From the NCBI GenBank assembly GCA_039796935.1, contig JBDKIV010000089.1, positions 1-34,227 on the forward strand: a DNA stretch of 34,227 bases, written 5' to 3'. The position numbers and the translations under genes were made by a program. How positions within the stretch are numbered: position 1 is the stretch's first letter; each line of letters starts with the position of its first letter. This stretch comes from VFMC01 sp039796935. Lineage in GTDB: Bacteria > Actinomycetota > Acidimicrobiia > Acidimicrobiales > Ilumatobacteraceae. The notes beneath the pieces were generated by a model that worked only from the letters and a program-made list of their open reading frames with translations, ran no database searches and had not been told where the DNA came from. Positions 14,863 to 22,722 of this stretch are shown piece by piece.

Positions 14863-14900
14863 CGACGGGCATGTCAGTCGCCGACGGGCATGTCAGTCGC
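14863..14900 (-). repeat. 19-base tandem duplication carrying a stop codon
   Basis: CGACGGGCATGTCAGTCGC (plus-strand reading) occurs twice in tandem at 14863-14881 and 14882-14900. Each copy has a minus-strand TGA (14874-14876 and 14893-14895) in a different frame; the second is the LLM stop. Confidence 0.85.
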
Positions 14901-16173
14901 CTGCTGTCCCGTGGGCGTCGGCCAGGCCGGCACCGGGTCGGAAGGTCGTGTCCGACGTGCCCTCGTCGCGAGCCCTGGCCATGTTGGCCATGGTGGTGGC
15001 CATTGCCTGCGCGGCGCCCTGATGTCCCATGATCTTGCTCATCACGGCGGCCGAGGCGCCGGCCATCAGCGTCGACTTGTTGGCGTTGAGGTAGTCGGCC
15101 GACGCCTGCATCGGCCGGACCGTGCCGTTGAGCGCCGGGATGACGTATCGCGCCACCATGTCCCACGAGCGCCGGGTGTTCTCGGGGTTGGCCCAGTCGT
15201 GGGCGAAACCGAGGACGACACCGAATCCGCCGGTCACCTGCTGGAGGTTGCGGATCGCTGCGATCAGGTCGTCGGGCGTGCCGACCACGGCGGCACCGCC
15301 GCCGCCCGAGCCACCCTCGGCCACCTGATCGAGCAACTCCCACGGGTCGTCGACGCGGTTGGCGCCGGGCCGGCCGAGGACATCGACGTTGTACTCGTTG
15401 TGCCAGCGGTGCAGCCCGTGGACGGCTTCTCGCCGGGCCTGGTCCTTGGTCTCGGCGATGTGCCAACTCATCATCACGCGCCAGTCGCGACGGTCGACGA
15501 TCTGGCCGTGCTGAGCGGCGGATTCTTCTGCGAACGACCACTGGGTCGGAAGGGCAGCGATGCCTTCGGTCGAGGTCGAGGCGATCGACAGGACTCCGAT
15601 GCCGTACTTGCCGGCGAGCTGCATGCCCGACGGCGAGATGCTCGAGGCGACCGCCATCGGCAACTCCTCTTGCACGGGCAGCAGTTGGAGCGCGGCGTCG
15701 CGGAGTGTGAACCACTCGCTCTCGTAGGTGAACCGGTCTTCGCCGGCGAGCAGGCGCTTGATGACGCCGATCGCTTCGTCCTGCCGGTCGCGCTGCACCA
15801 TGGGGTCGATGCCGAGCGTGTGGGCGTCGCTCGGGAGCGCTCCGGGCCCGCTCCCGAAGATCGCCCGCCCGCGGGTCATGTGGTCGAGCTGCACCATGCG
15901 CTGTGCCACGTTGAACGGGTGGTGGTAGGGCAGCGAGACCACGCCGGTGCCGAGCTTGATGGTCGAACTGACCTGGCCGGCGGCGGCGAGGAACATCTCG
16001 GGTGAGGCGATCATCTCCCAACCCGACGAGTGGTGTTCGCCGCACCAGAACTCGTCGTAGCCCAGGCGATCGAGTTGGGCGACGAAGTCGAGGTCGCGCT
16101 GGAACTGCAGGGTCGGGTTCTCGCCGAGTGGGTGGTGTGGGGCGAGGAAGGTGCCGAAGCGGAGCCGTGCCAT
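14893..16173 (-). CDS. LLM-class flavin-dependent monooxygenase
   Basis: A 426-aa bacterial-luciferase-fold monooxygenase resembling limonene-monooxygenase-type enzymes. In order: MARLRFGTFLAPHHPLGENP, LGYDEFWCGEHHSSGWE (the EHH motif typical of this branch), IKLGTGVVSLPYHHPFNVAQ, QLDHMTRGRAIFGSGPGALP, and VVGTPDDLIAAIRNLQ. These enzymes use reduced FMN from a separate reductase and O2; substrate unknown. The region after about 345 includes MARYVIPALNG and an Ala/Met-rich tail. Start ATG 16173 is supported by TAGGGT 6 bases upstream. The gene reads away from tRNA-Ala. The glycine run EGGSGGGGAAVVG is a loop just before the VGTPDD motif and may be a small expansion. Confidence 0.88.
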   Translation of the reverse strand: MARLRFGTFLAPHHPLGENPTLQFQRDLDFVAQLDRLGYDEFWCGEHHSSGWEMIASPEMFLAAAGQVSSTIKLGTGVVSLPYHHPFNVAQRMVQLDHMTRGRAIFGSGPGALPSDAHTLGIDPMVQRDRQDEAIGVIKRLLAGEDRFTYESEWFTLRDAALQLLPVQEELPMAVASSISPSGMQLAGKYGIGVLSIASTSTEGIAALPTQWSFAEESAAQHGQIVDRRDWRVMMSWHIAETKDQARREAVHGLHRWHNEYNVDVLGRPGANRVDDPWELLDQVAEGGSGGGGAAVVGTPDDLIAAIRNLQQVTGGFGVVLGFAHDWANPENTRRSWDMVARYVIPALNGTVRPMQASADYLNANKSTLMAGASAAVMSKIMGHQGAAQAMATTMANMARARDEGTSDTTFRPGAGLADAHGTAGD

Positions 16174-16179
16174 GCGCGA

Positions 16180-16185
16180 ACCCTA
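16180..16185 (-). promoter_or_regulatory. Leaderless-type -10 (TAGGGT)
   Basis: TAGGGT on the minus strand is 6 bases upstream of ATG 16173 of the LLM monooxygenase. On the plus strand, TATCCT at 16220-16225 is a candidate -10 for the divergent tRNA-Ala. Confidence 0.5.
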
Positions 16186-16237
16186 CGGAATACGGCCGCC
16201 CGGATTGCTATTGAAGGGGTATCCTGTCGTTCCCTTC

Positions 16238-16310
16238 GGGGACGTAGCTCAGTTGGCAGAGCGCCACCTTTGCAAGGTGGATGTCAGGGGTTCGATTCCC
16301 CTCGTCTCCA
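16238..16310 (+). tRNA. tRNA-Ala (anticodon TGC)
   Basis: A 73-base cloverleaf. Acceptor GGGGACG (16238-16244) pairs with CGTCTCC (16303-16309) including one G-T; discriminator A16310. D arm GCTC...GAGC; anticodon stem CCACC/GGTGG with loop TTTGCAA and TGC at 16271-16273; T arm AGGGG-TTCGATT-CCCCT. CCA not encoded. Confidence 0.97.
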
Positions 16311-16448
16311 CGATCCGTGCGCCGTGCGACCCGTAGTAGGTCCGGTCACGTCCCGTGTTGTCCAGCCGTCTTCTCGTGCTGCCTCACGAGTGCACGCCCT
16401 TCTCAAGCCCGCCCCGCCCCCATCCACCCTCACCCCATCCAACAGACC

Positions 16449-16499
16449 CGAATGCGTGAGAGTCGGCCCGGCTCTGCCGGGCGCGACCTCACGCATTCG
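16449..16499. other. Long imperfect palindrome (51-base hairpin)
   Basis: Outer arms CGAATGCGTGAG (16449-16460) and CTCACGCATTCG (16488-16499) are a perfect 12-bp inverted repeat. Inside, GTCG/CGAC and GCCCGG/CCGGGC continue the stem with single-base bulges to a CTCTG loop. It lies in the 237-base gap 16311-16547 between tRNA-Ala and a convergent membrane-protein gene. It could be a bidirectional terminator, but it is longer than usual and might be a dispersed extragenic palindrome. The rest of the gap shows no gene. Confidence 0.8.
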
Positions 16500-16510
16500 C
16501 TGGTTGTCGC

Positions 16511-16560
16511 TGGGTCAGGTGGTGGTCTGGTGGTGGTCTGGTGGGGGTCAGGTGGTGGCG
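16511..16560 (-). repeat. 11-base tandem array spanning a stop codon
   Basis: GGTCAGGTGGT and GGTCTGGTGGT units start at 16513, 16524, 16535 and 16546. The last copy holds the stop (TGA, 16548-16550) of the membrane-protein gene; the first also holds TGA at 16515-16517. Confidence 0.8.
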
Positions 16561-17252
16561 GAGACGGCTCGGGCGATGAGGACCGTCAGCATCAAGATGG
16601 CGAGCATCACCTGCATCGACATCACGAGTTTGGCCCGACGTGACATGACCGCCTCCGAGGTGGGGCCATACGTCGAGTTCACGTTGAGCGAGATGAACAG
16701 GTAGTCGAGCACATTGGGTGTCGGCGCGACCTGTCCGTCGCGGGCCGGCCAGACGAAGGCGCCGCCGGGCGTGGTCACGTCGAGCAGGACGTACACGAAG
16801 GTGAACACGCTGACGCTCATGCCGTAGACGGCGGCGACGTCCCACAGTCCCGCCAACCCTGAACCACCGTGCAGGTGGGCGGTCGAGACCATCGCCACCA
16901 CGTTGGCGATCACCTGGATCACCGAGAACACCGCATAGAAGGCGGCGATCTGGAAGAGGCGGTGCGGCCAGGGCCGGATGACGGCAACGGCCAGCAGCAT
17001 CGAGGTGATGACGAACACGCCGGTGCTCGTGGTCTCGAGCGCAACGATCAGATCGACATGGGTGCCGTCGATCGCCCCGACGTCGACGAGTCGCCGTGAC
17101 AGCAGCGTGTCCATCGCCCAGATGGCGGCCATGGCGGCGATGATGGACAGTCGCCCTGCACCTGTGGTGAGCCGGGCTCGAAGGCGTTCTGCCGGTGCGG
17201 CCGAACCGTCGTCTGGACTGTCGCTCGCCGTGTGGCCGATGGGGCTCGTCAC
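16548..17252 (-). CDS. Membrane protein with channel-like C-terminal hairpin
   Basis: A 234-aa protein with about five or six membrane helices: about 34-52, 66-90, 97-120, 135-160 and 203-232. The last part (VLDYLFISLNVNSTYGP followed by SRRAKLVMSMQVMLAILMLTVLIARAV) has the spacing of a pore loop plus inner helix of two-helix potassium channels, but the filter TVGYG is replaced by NSTYGP. Related actinobacterial membrane proteins with a lost filter exist as uncharacterised families; I cannot name this one with certainty. Start is GTG 17252, with TACCAT 8 bases upstream. Function unknown; ion conduction cannot be assumed. Confidence 0.7.
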   Translation of the reverse strand: MTSPIGHTASDSPDDGSAAPAERLRARLTTGAGRLSIIAAMAAIWAMDTLLSRRLVDVGAIDGTHVDLIVALETTSTGVFVITSMLLAVAVIRPWPHRLFQIAAFYAVFSVIQVIANVVAMVSTAHLHGGSGLAGLWDVAAVYGMSVSVFTFVYVLLDVTTPGGAFVWPARDGQVAPTPNVLDYLFISLNVNSTYGPTSEAVMSRRAKLVMSMQVMLAILMLTVLIARAVSATT

Positions 17253-17260
17253 GACCGACG

Positions 17261-17266
17261 ATGGTA
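17261..17266 (-). promoter_or_regulatory. Leaderless-type -10 (TACCAT)
   Basis: TACCAT on the minus strand lies 8 bases upstream of GTG 17252; no ribosome-binding site is seen. The adjoining stretch 17270-17310 is a GGTCGTCCGG/GTCCTGG repeat at the end of the alcohol dehydrogenase gene. Confidence 0.4.
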
Positions 17267-17307
17267 CTCGTGGGTCCTGGTCGTCCGGGTCGTCCTGGTC
17301 GTCCGGG

Positions 17308-18249
17308 TCACGGGTGCAGGTGGACCTTGATCGCTCCCGAGGCTCGATCGGCGGCGGTCGCGAAGGCGGCGACGGCCTCGTCGAGTCGATACCGATGTGT
17401 CACCAGGATCTCGCCCAACTCGTGCTGTCGGGCGAGGAGGTCGGCTGCGGCGGCCATGTCGTCGTGGTCGTGATCGTGGGCGTAGAAGATGGACGGCACG
17501 ACGGTGATCTCCTTGAGGAGCATCGGGATGCCGAACGAGACCGGCTGCCAGAACATCCCGAGTTCGACCAACGTGGCTCCGGCCCGGCAGCGTTTCACGG
17601 CTTCGTCGGTCGAGGACTGGGTCGACACGGCATCGATGACGACGTCGTAGTCGTGAGCGATGTCGAGTGAAGCTCCGAGCGACCGTGCGACGTCGCCCTG
17701 GTGCGGGTGGCGGGCGATGAGGTCGACGTCGGCTCCCCGGTCGCGGAGCACGGCGGTCGTGAACAGCCCGATCGATCCGCCGCCGATCACGAGTACCCGG
17801 TCACCGACGGTCACATTGGCCCGGTCGACCCCGTGAACGGCCACGGCGATCGGTTCGACCAACGCTGCCGCGCGCGGGTCGACGCCTTCGGCGAGTGGCA
17901 CGAGGCGCTCACGTTCGACGAGTACCCGTTCGGCCAGGCCGCCGTCGAGCGCTGTGCCGTACATGCGGCCGGTTGCGTCTCGACACAGCTGCGGCCTCGA
18001 GGTGGTGCACGAGTGACAGTGTCCGCAGGCTCCCGTCGGCCGGACGGCGACCAGGGTGCCATCGGGGGTGAACCCGCCGAACTCGTGTCCGAGCACGACA
18101 CCGGTGGCGCCGAGTTCCACCAGATGCAGATCGCTGGCGCAGATCCCTGCACTCGCCACCTCGATGACGACGTGTTCGTCCGTGCGGATGACTGGTTCGT
18201 CGATCTGGACCACGTCGACCCGACGGTCACGGGATGTGACGGCGCGCAT
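17308..18249 (-). CDS. Zinc-dependent alcohol dehydrogenase (MDR family)
   Basis: A 313-aa medium-chain dehydrogenase/reductase. Catalytic zinc ligands are C37 (AGICASDLH) and H55-E56 (GHEFGG); the structural zinc site is complete with C75, C78, C81 and C89 (CGHCHSCTTSRPQLC). The Rossmann motif is GGGSIG (156-161), preceded by VEPIAVAVHGVDRANV. It oxidises or reduces an alcohol/aldehyde or polyol with NAD(P); substrate unknown. At 313 aa it is about 30-40 residues shorter than typical members, through compact loops in both domains, but no key residue is missing. An HDHDHDD run (about residues 256-262) is unusual. Start ATG 18249 is supported by TACCGT 6 bases upstream. It lies 55 bases upstream of the channel-like gene, possibly co-transcribed with it. 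Confidence 0.9.
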   Translation of the reverse strand: MRAVTSRDRRVDVVQIDEPVIRTDEHVVIEVASAGICASDLHLVELGATGVVLGHEFGGFTPDGTLVAVRPTGACGHCHSCTTSRPQLCRDATGRMYGTALDGGLAERVLVERERLVPLAEGVDPRAAALVEPIAVAVHGVDRANVTVGDRVLVIGGGSIGLFTTAVLRDRGADVDLIARHPHQGDVARSLGASLDIAHDYDVVIDAVSTQSSTDEAVKRCRAGATLVELGMFWQPVSFGIPMLLKEITVVPSIFYAHDHDHDDMAAAADLLARQHELGEILVTHRYRLDEAVAAFATAADRASGAIKVHLHP

Positions 18250-18255
18250 GGGCTC

Positions 18256-18261
18256 ACGGTA
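18256..18261 (-). promoter_or_regulatory. Leaderless-type -10 (TACCGT)
   Basis: TACCGT on the minus strand is 6 bases upstream of ATG 18249 of the alcohol dehydrogenase. Confidence 0.5.
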
Positions 18262-18360
18262 TCGCTGCTGGTCGCCGGTATCGCCGGTGATCGCTCCCGA
18301 TCGCTGCTGGTCGCTGCTGGTCGCTGGTGATCTCTGGTGGTCGCTGGTGATCGCTCGGCC
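18262..18360 (+). repeat. CGCTGGTGATCGCTC-type repeats in divergent gap
   Basis: Imperfect units built from TCGCTGCTGGTCGC and TCGCTGGTGATC repeat about seven times between the divergent alcohol dehydrogenase and acyltransferase genes. No gene is visible in the gap 18250-18421. Confidence 0.7.
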
Positions 18361-18406
18361 GACATCTCCGTGTGGCTCCCGCGTCGACTCGGGGCCGCGG
18401 CCCCCG

Positions 18407-18412
18407 TAGCCT
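18407..18412 (+). promoter_or_regulatory. -10 element TAGCCT, near-leaderless
   Basis: TAGCCT lies 9 bases upstream of GTG 18422, which would leave a leader of only two or three bases. Confidence 0.4.
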
Positions 18413-18421
18413 TCGCGACCG

Positions 18422-20548
18422 GTGAGCTCGTCGACGTTTCGGTATCAGCCTGCACTCGACGGGCTTCGGGCCGTGTCGGTGCTGCTCGTACTGCTGTTCC
18501 ACACGGGTGTCTCCTGGATGACCGGTGGCTACCTGGGTGTCTCGGTGTTCTTCACGTTGTCGGGGTACCTGATCACCTCGCTCCTGTTGGCCGAGCATCG
18601 CTCGACCGGTTCGATCTCGCTGGGCGGGTTCTACGCCCGCCGCATTCGGCGCTTGCTCCCGGCGGGTCTTCTTGGCCTGGTGTTCGTCATCGTGGCGCGG
18701 TCGTTCGGTGCGTTCGCCGAGGTGCCGGGGTTGCGGGCCGATGTGTTCGGCGTGGTGTTCCAGGTGATCAACTGGGTGCAGTTGTCGGGGTCGACCAGTT
18801 ACGCCGACCTGTTCGGCTCGACGACGTCGCCGCTCGAGCACTACTGGTCACTCGCGATCGAAGAACAGTTCTACTGGGTGTGGCCACTGGTGATGGTCGG
18901 ACTGCTGCGTGTTCGGGGCCGATCCGGGGTGACTCGGTCGGTTGTTGCGTTGACGATCGCGACGACGGTCGTGGCCGTCGTGATCGCTCAGGTGTTCGGT
19001 CCTGATGCTGCGTATTGGGCGACCCCGGCGCGGCTGCCCGAGATCTTGGTCGGTGCGTCGCTTGCGTGTCTGGTGCGCTGGCCGCGTCGCGTGGGGTCGA
19101 GGGGCGAGCGACGCGGACGTGAGCGTGGTGGGCCGGTTCCGTTGTGGATGGGCCTGTGGGGACCGGTTGCGTTGGTGTTGGTGCTGGCCGCTGCGGTGAC
19201 GTTGCCGTCGGGCTCTGGGCCTGCCTACGAGGGTTTCCTCCCGGTGTTCGCCCTGCTGTCGGCTTCCTTGATCGCGGCGTTGCAGGTACCGGGTCAAGCG
19301 GCGTGCCTGTTGTCGTGGCGTCCCCTCGTGGCGATCGGCAAGGTGAGCTACGGGCTGTACGTGTTCCACTGGCCCGTGTTCGTGTTGTTGCGTGAGCGAG
19401 GGTGGGACCTGACGGCGCCTGGCGGCATGACGGTTGCCATGGCGCTGACGGCGATCGTGACGGTGGTGTCGTACCGGTTCGTCGAGCAACCGGTCCGGTC
19501 GTCGTCGTGGAGTCCGCTACCGACCTACCGTTTGGCGGCGGTGCTGAGCGCGGTGGTGCTTGCCGCGAGTGTCGTCGTGGCCCCGCCGGCCGCTGGCATC
19601 CAAGCAGATGACGAGTTGCTGGCGTCGGTGAGCATCGTGCCTCCGGATGGGTCGCTGACGCCGTTGGCTCCGACGGGTTCCGTGGTTGCTTCGGTGCCGG
19701 GCACGGGTGATGCCGGGTCGTCCGGATCGTCTGGATCGTCCGGTTCGTCGCCCGGTACCTCCTCGGCGCCGCCGACCGGGCAGTCCGGTGGGCAACCCGA
19801 GGTGCCGGTCTCGGTGCCCGTCTCAGTGCCCGTCTCGGTGCCCGTCTCAGTGCCGCTTGGTCCGGCGCCGCCTCGACCGGTGCGGGTGCTCACGGCCGGC
19901 GATTCGACGTTGCTCTATGTGTCGGAGGGTCTTGCCGAGTGGGCGTTGCGTCATCCTGATCAGGCGCAGATCTCGGTCCAGTGGTGTCAGGGATGCACGT
20001 TCCTGCTCGAGCCGGACATCGTCACATTTCCGATCGAGGGAATGCTCGACAACTCTCGTCGTGTCATCGGTGACGAGTTGCTGGCGTCGGTCGGACGGCT
20101 GCAACCCGATGTGGTGATGCTGATGGCGACGGTGAACGAGGTCGCCGATCGGCAGTGGAGTGTCGAGGAGGGTCCGCTCGGTCCTGGTGACCCGCGGTTC
20201 CGTGAGCGGATGCATCTGGCGTATCTCGACCTCACCATGCGCTTGCTGGCCGCGGGAGCTCCGAGGGTCGTGTGGGTGGTTCCGCCCACCCCGGTGAATG
20301 TGTGGAACGAGCCGGCGATGAACGAGCCGGGCCGTTTCGAGACGCACCATGAGGTGCTTCGTGAGGTGGTGGCGACCTTCGCGGCCGATGTGCACCTGCT
20401 CGATCTCGATGCGTGGTTGACCGCTGCAGGTCACGCGGATGATCCGGCGTGGCGCGCCGATGGTGTGCATCTGACCGAGACCGGCGCGGCGGTCCTCGCC
20501 GAGCAGTTCCTCGGGCCGTGGCTCGTCACGGAGGCGCTCCTTCGCTGA
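18422..20548 (+). CDS. Acyltransferase 3-SGNH fusion (OafA-like O-acetylase)
   Basis: A 708-aa membrane protein. Residues 1-390 are an acyltransferase-3 domain with about ten helices: YQPALDGLRAVSVLLVLLFH (catalytic-type H27), GVSVFFTLSGYLI (39-51), FYARRIRRLLP, and EHYWSLAIEEQFYWVWPL. A low-complexity linker (about 415-485) contains Gly-Ser-Ser repeats (about 431-442) and four Val-Ser-Val-Pro repeats. The C-terminal SGNH hydrolase-like domain has S495 in TAGDSTLLY, TVNEVADRQW as the Asn block, and D680-G-V-H683. Such proteins move acetyl groups across the membrane and attach them to cell-wall or capsular sugars. Start GTG 18422. The stop overlaps the 3' end of the opposing methyltransferase gene by 23 bases. 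Confidence 0.9.
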   Translation: MSSSTFRYQPALDGLRAVSVLLVLLFHTGVSWMTGGYLGVSVFFTLSGYLITSLLLAEHRSTGSISLGGFYARRIRRLLPAGLLGLVFVIVARSFGAFAEVPGLRADVFGVVFQVINWVQLSGSTSYADLFGSTTSPLEHYWSLAIEEQFYWVWPLVMVGLLRVRGRSGVTRSVVALTIATTVVAVVIAQVFGPDAAYWATPARLPEILVGASLACLVRWPRRVGSRGERRGRERGGPVPLWMGLWGPVALVLVLAAAVTLPSGSGPAYEGFLPVFALLSASLIAALQVPGQAACLLSWRPLVAIGKVSYGLYVFHWPVFVLLRERGWDLTAPGGMTVAMALTAIVTVVSYRFVEQPVRSSSWSPLPTYRLAAVLSAVVLAASVVVAPPAAGIQADDELLASVSIVPPDGSLTPLAPTGSVVASVPGTGDAGSSGSSGSSGSSPGTSSAPPTGQSGGQPEVPVSVPVSVPVSVPVSVPLGPAPPRPVRVLTAGDSTLLYVSEGLAEWALRHPDQAQISVQWCQGCTFLLEPDIVTFPIEGMLDNSRRVIGDELLASVGRLQPDVVMLMATVNEVADRQWSVEEGPLGPGDPRFRERMHLAYLDLTMRLLAAGAPRVVWVVPPTPVNVWNEPAMNEPGRFETHHEVLREVVATFAADVHLLDLDAWLTAAGHADDPAWRADGVHLTETGAAVLAEQFLGPWLVTEALLR
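19709..19862 (+). repeat. In-frame repeats in acyltransferase linker
   Basis: TCGTCCGGA/TCGTCTGGA 9-base units (19719-19750) encode Gly-Ser-Ser repeats, and 12-base GTCTCGGTGCCC/GTCTCAGTGCCC units (about 19808-19855) encode Val-Ser-Val-Pro repeats. Both keep frame and lie between the membrane and SGNH domains. Confidence 0.85.
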
Positions 20549-21305
20549 TCGATCGGACGACGGCGAGGGCTGCGGCGACGGCGTGGCCCACGTTGAGCGA
20601 GTCGACGTCGGCGCGGATCGGGATGCGGACGTTGTGGTGGCGGGCGAGGATGCCCTCGGACAGGCCCGGGCCTTCTGCACCGACGAGCAGGGCGAGGCGA
20701 TCGGGGACGGGGCTGGTGCCGATGGGTGCCGCATCGGCACGAGGTGTGAGTGCCCACACGTCCCAGCCGGCTGACCCGAGCCGATCGAGTGCCTCGCCGA
20801 GATCGAGCCGGGCGATGGGTAGGTGGAGGAGTTCCCCCATCGAGGTTCGTACCGATCGGCGATAGAACGGATCGGCGCAGGTGGGGTCGAGGATGAGGCC
20901 GTCGGCCCCGAGTGCTCGGGCGGAACGTCCGATCGCGCCGAGGTTCTCGGGGTCGTTCAAGCCTTCGAGGATGACGAGGCGGCGCGCGTTCGTGACGACC
21001 TCGTCGAACGGTCGAAGCGGTGGACGCTCGGCAGCGGCGATCACACCTCGATGCAGGTCGAAGCCGACCACCTCGTTGATCACTGCCTGCGATGCGACGA
21101 AGACCGGTAGCTCGTTGCGGTGCAGCCCGAGGCGCTCCACGGCACGGGCGGTGGCGAGGATCGACCGCACCGCGAGCGGCGAGCGGAGCAGTCGTTCGAC
21201 GACGGTCGGCCCCTCGGCCCACAGGATCTCGTCGCTCTCGCGCGCCCGGAGTCGACGGTAGTCGTCGAGTCGCTCATCGGCGGGGTCGTCGACACCGATC
21301 AGCAT
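20526..21305 (-). CDS. SpoU/TrmH-family RNA 2'-O-methyltransferase
   Basis: A 259-aa protein with the three SPOUT motifs: motif 1 around NDPENLGAIGRSARALGADG (117-136), motif 2 LVGAEGPGLS (207-216) and motif 3 IPIRADVDSLNVGHAVAAA (228-246), which form the knotted S-adenosylmethionine site. The N-terminal part (LWAEGPTVVERLLRSPLAVR) is the substrate-binding subdomain of TsnR/TrmH-like enzymes. Expected role: 2'-O-methylation of a tRNA or rRNA ribose; the exact site cannot be read from sequence. Start ATG 21305 is supported by TACGCT 6 bases upstream. Its 3' end overlaps the convergent acyltransferase by 23 bases. Confidence 0.9.
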   Translation of the reverse strand: MLIGVDDPADERLDDYRRLRARESDEILWAEGPTVVERLLRSPLAVRSILATARAVERLGLHRNELPVFVASQAVINEVVGFDLHRGVIAAAERPPLRPFDEVVTNARRLVILEGLNDPENLGAIGRSARALGADGLILDPTCADPFYRRSVRTSMGELLHLPIARLDLGEALDRLGSAGWDVWALTPRADAAPIGTSPVPDRLALLVGAEGPGLSEGILARHHNVRIPIRADVDSLNVGHAVAAALAVVRSISEGAPP

Positions 21306-21311
21306 GCCGGC

Positions 21312-21317
21312 AGCGTA
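21312..21317 (-). promoter_or_regulatory. Leaderless-type -10 (TACGCT)
   Basis: TACGCT on the minus strand ends 6 bases before ATG 21305 of the methyltransferase. Confidence 0.5.
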
Positions 21318-21356
21318 CCGAGGTGTCGCGTTCGGGTTGTGTGGCGAGTCTCGTCG

Positions 21357-21428
21357 GTGTTCGGCCGTGCGGTGTTCGGCCGGGAGTGTTCGGCGGTGCG
21401 TGTTCGGTGGTGCGTGTTCGGCCGGGTG
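21357..21428 (+). repeat. GTTCGGC repeats in divergent gap
   Basis: Six or seven imperfect units of GTGTTCGGC(C/G)G lie between the divergent methyltransferase and aminotransferase genes. No other element is recognised in 21318-21480 except GACTGT 6 bases before ATG 21481, a one-mismatch leaderless -10. Confidence 0.7.
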
Positions 21429-21480
21429 TGGCCGGTGGACGGCTGCGCCGTTGCCCGAGCGAGCGCGAGACTGTTGGGCG

Positions 21481-22722
21481 ATGACCATGTCTGACTCCGC
21501 CCGGTTCTCGTTCGTGCCTGGGGCATCGTCGATGCCGACGATCGTGCGTGCCGAGGGGTGCTGGCTGCACACCGCCGATGGTCGTCGCATCCTGGACGGC
21601 GCCGCAGGCGCCATCGTCGGCAACATCGGTTGGGGTCGTAGCGAGGTTGCCGACGCGGCTCGCGAAGCGATGGCGGCCGTCGGCTACGTGGTTCCGCTGT
21701 GGCCGACGCCGTGGCGGCTCGAACTGGTCGACCGTCTGGTGCAACGGTGGCTGCCGCCGGGCTTCGGTCGGGTGTTCTTCACCAGCGGAGGCAGCGAGAG
21801 CACCGATTCGGCACTGCGTGTTGCCCGGGCCTATCAGGTGGCGAAGGGTCGGCCCGAGCGGTGGAAGGTGATCGGCCGGCATCCCAGCTATCACGGGATG
21901 ACGCTCGCGACGATGGCGGTTGCGAGTCACTCGGCGCGTCAGGCCGGGTACGAGCCGTTGCTCCTGCCGTTTCCGAAGGTGTCGTGGAACGATCCGGCTG
22001 ATGTGGCGGAGGTGTTCGAGCGAGAGGATCCGAAGACGATCGCCGGATTCATCGCGGAACCGATCACGGGTTCGTCGGGTGCGTGCTTGGAGGCGAGCGA
22101 CGAGTACTGGCGAACGGTGACCGAGTTGTGCCGTCGGCACGATGTGGTGCTCATCGCCGATGAGGTGATGACGGGCTACGGGCGGACCGGTGCGGTGTGG
22201 GGTCATCAGCACTGGCCGTTCGAACCCGATGTAATCGTGGGTGGCAAAGGCCTCGGAGGTGGTTATCTGCCGATCGGAGCGGTGGCTGCTCGAGACGAGA
22301 TCGCCGAAGCGCTGCAGCAGACGGGATTCATGTTCTTCACGTTCTCGGGCAATGATGCCGCGTGTGCCGGTGCCGTGACGGTGCTCGACATCGTCGAGCG
22401 CGAGGGTCTGGTGGAGCGGAGCCGCACCATGGGGATGGTGTTGCACGATCGATTGCGGACGGCGCTGGGCGGACACCCGTCGGTGACCGACGTTCGTGGC
22501 CGGGGACTGTTCGCCGGAGTCGAGTTGCGAGTGAGTCGCGACGTGGTGGTGGCAGCGTGCCTCGAGCGAGATCTCTGGGTGTACCCGGCTGGTTCCGGGC
22601 CGGTTGCCGATGCGGTCATGGTTGCTCCGCCGTTCGTGGTGTCGGAGTCGGAGATCGATCACATCGTGAACACGCTGCGCGATGCGATCGATCATGCGAC
22701 GCACGCCGCACCTGCGATCTGA
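21481..22722 (+). CDS. Class III aminotransferase (PLP-dependent)
   Basis: A 413-aa fold-type I aminotransferase. Markers: DGAAGAIVGNIGWG near the N-terminus, FFTSGGSESTDSALRVAR (PLP phosphate-binding block), GRHPSYHGMTLATMA, catalytic D227 in LIADEVMTGYGRTG, Schiff-base K256 in VGGKGLGGGYLPIGA, and TFSGNDAACAGAVTVLDI. It belongs with omega-amino acid:pyruvate or 4-aminobutyrate type transaminases; the donor is not predictable. The start is ATG 21481 (second ATG at 21487 possible); the open frame upstream to 21304 consists of GTTCGG repeats. Its last 31 bases overlap the 3' end of the convergent DUF222-HNH gene. Confidence 0.88.
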   Translation: MTMSDSARFSFVPGASSMPTIVRAEGCWLHTADGRRILDGAAGAIVGNIGWGRSEVADAAREAMAAVGYVVPLWPTPWRLELVDRLVQRWLPPGFGRVFFTSGGSESTDSALRVARAYQVAKGRPERWKVIGRHPSYHGMTLATMAVASHSARQAGYEPLLLPFPKVSWNDPADVAEVFEREDPKTIAGFIAEPITGSSGACLEASDEYWRTVTELCRRHDVVLIADEVMTGYGRTGAVWGHQHWPFEPDVIVGGKGLGGGYLPIGAVAARDEIAEALQQTGFMFFTFSGNDAACAGAVTVLDIVEREGLVERSRTMGMVLHDRLRTALGGHPSVTDVRGRGLFAGVELRVSRDVVVAACLERDLWVYPAGSGPVADAVMVAPPFVVSESEIDHIVNTLRDAIDHATHAAPAI

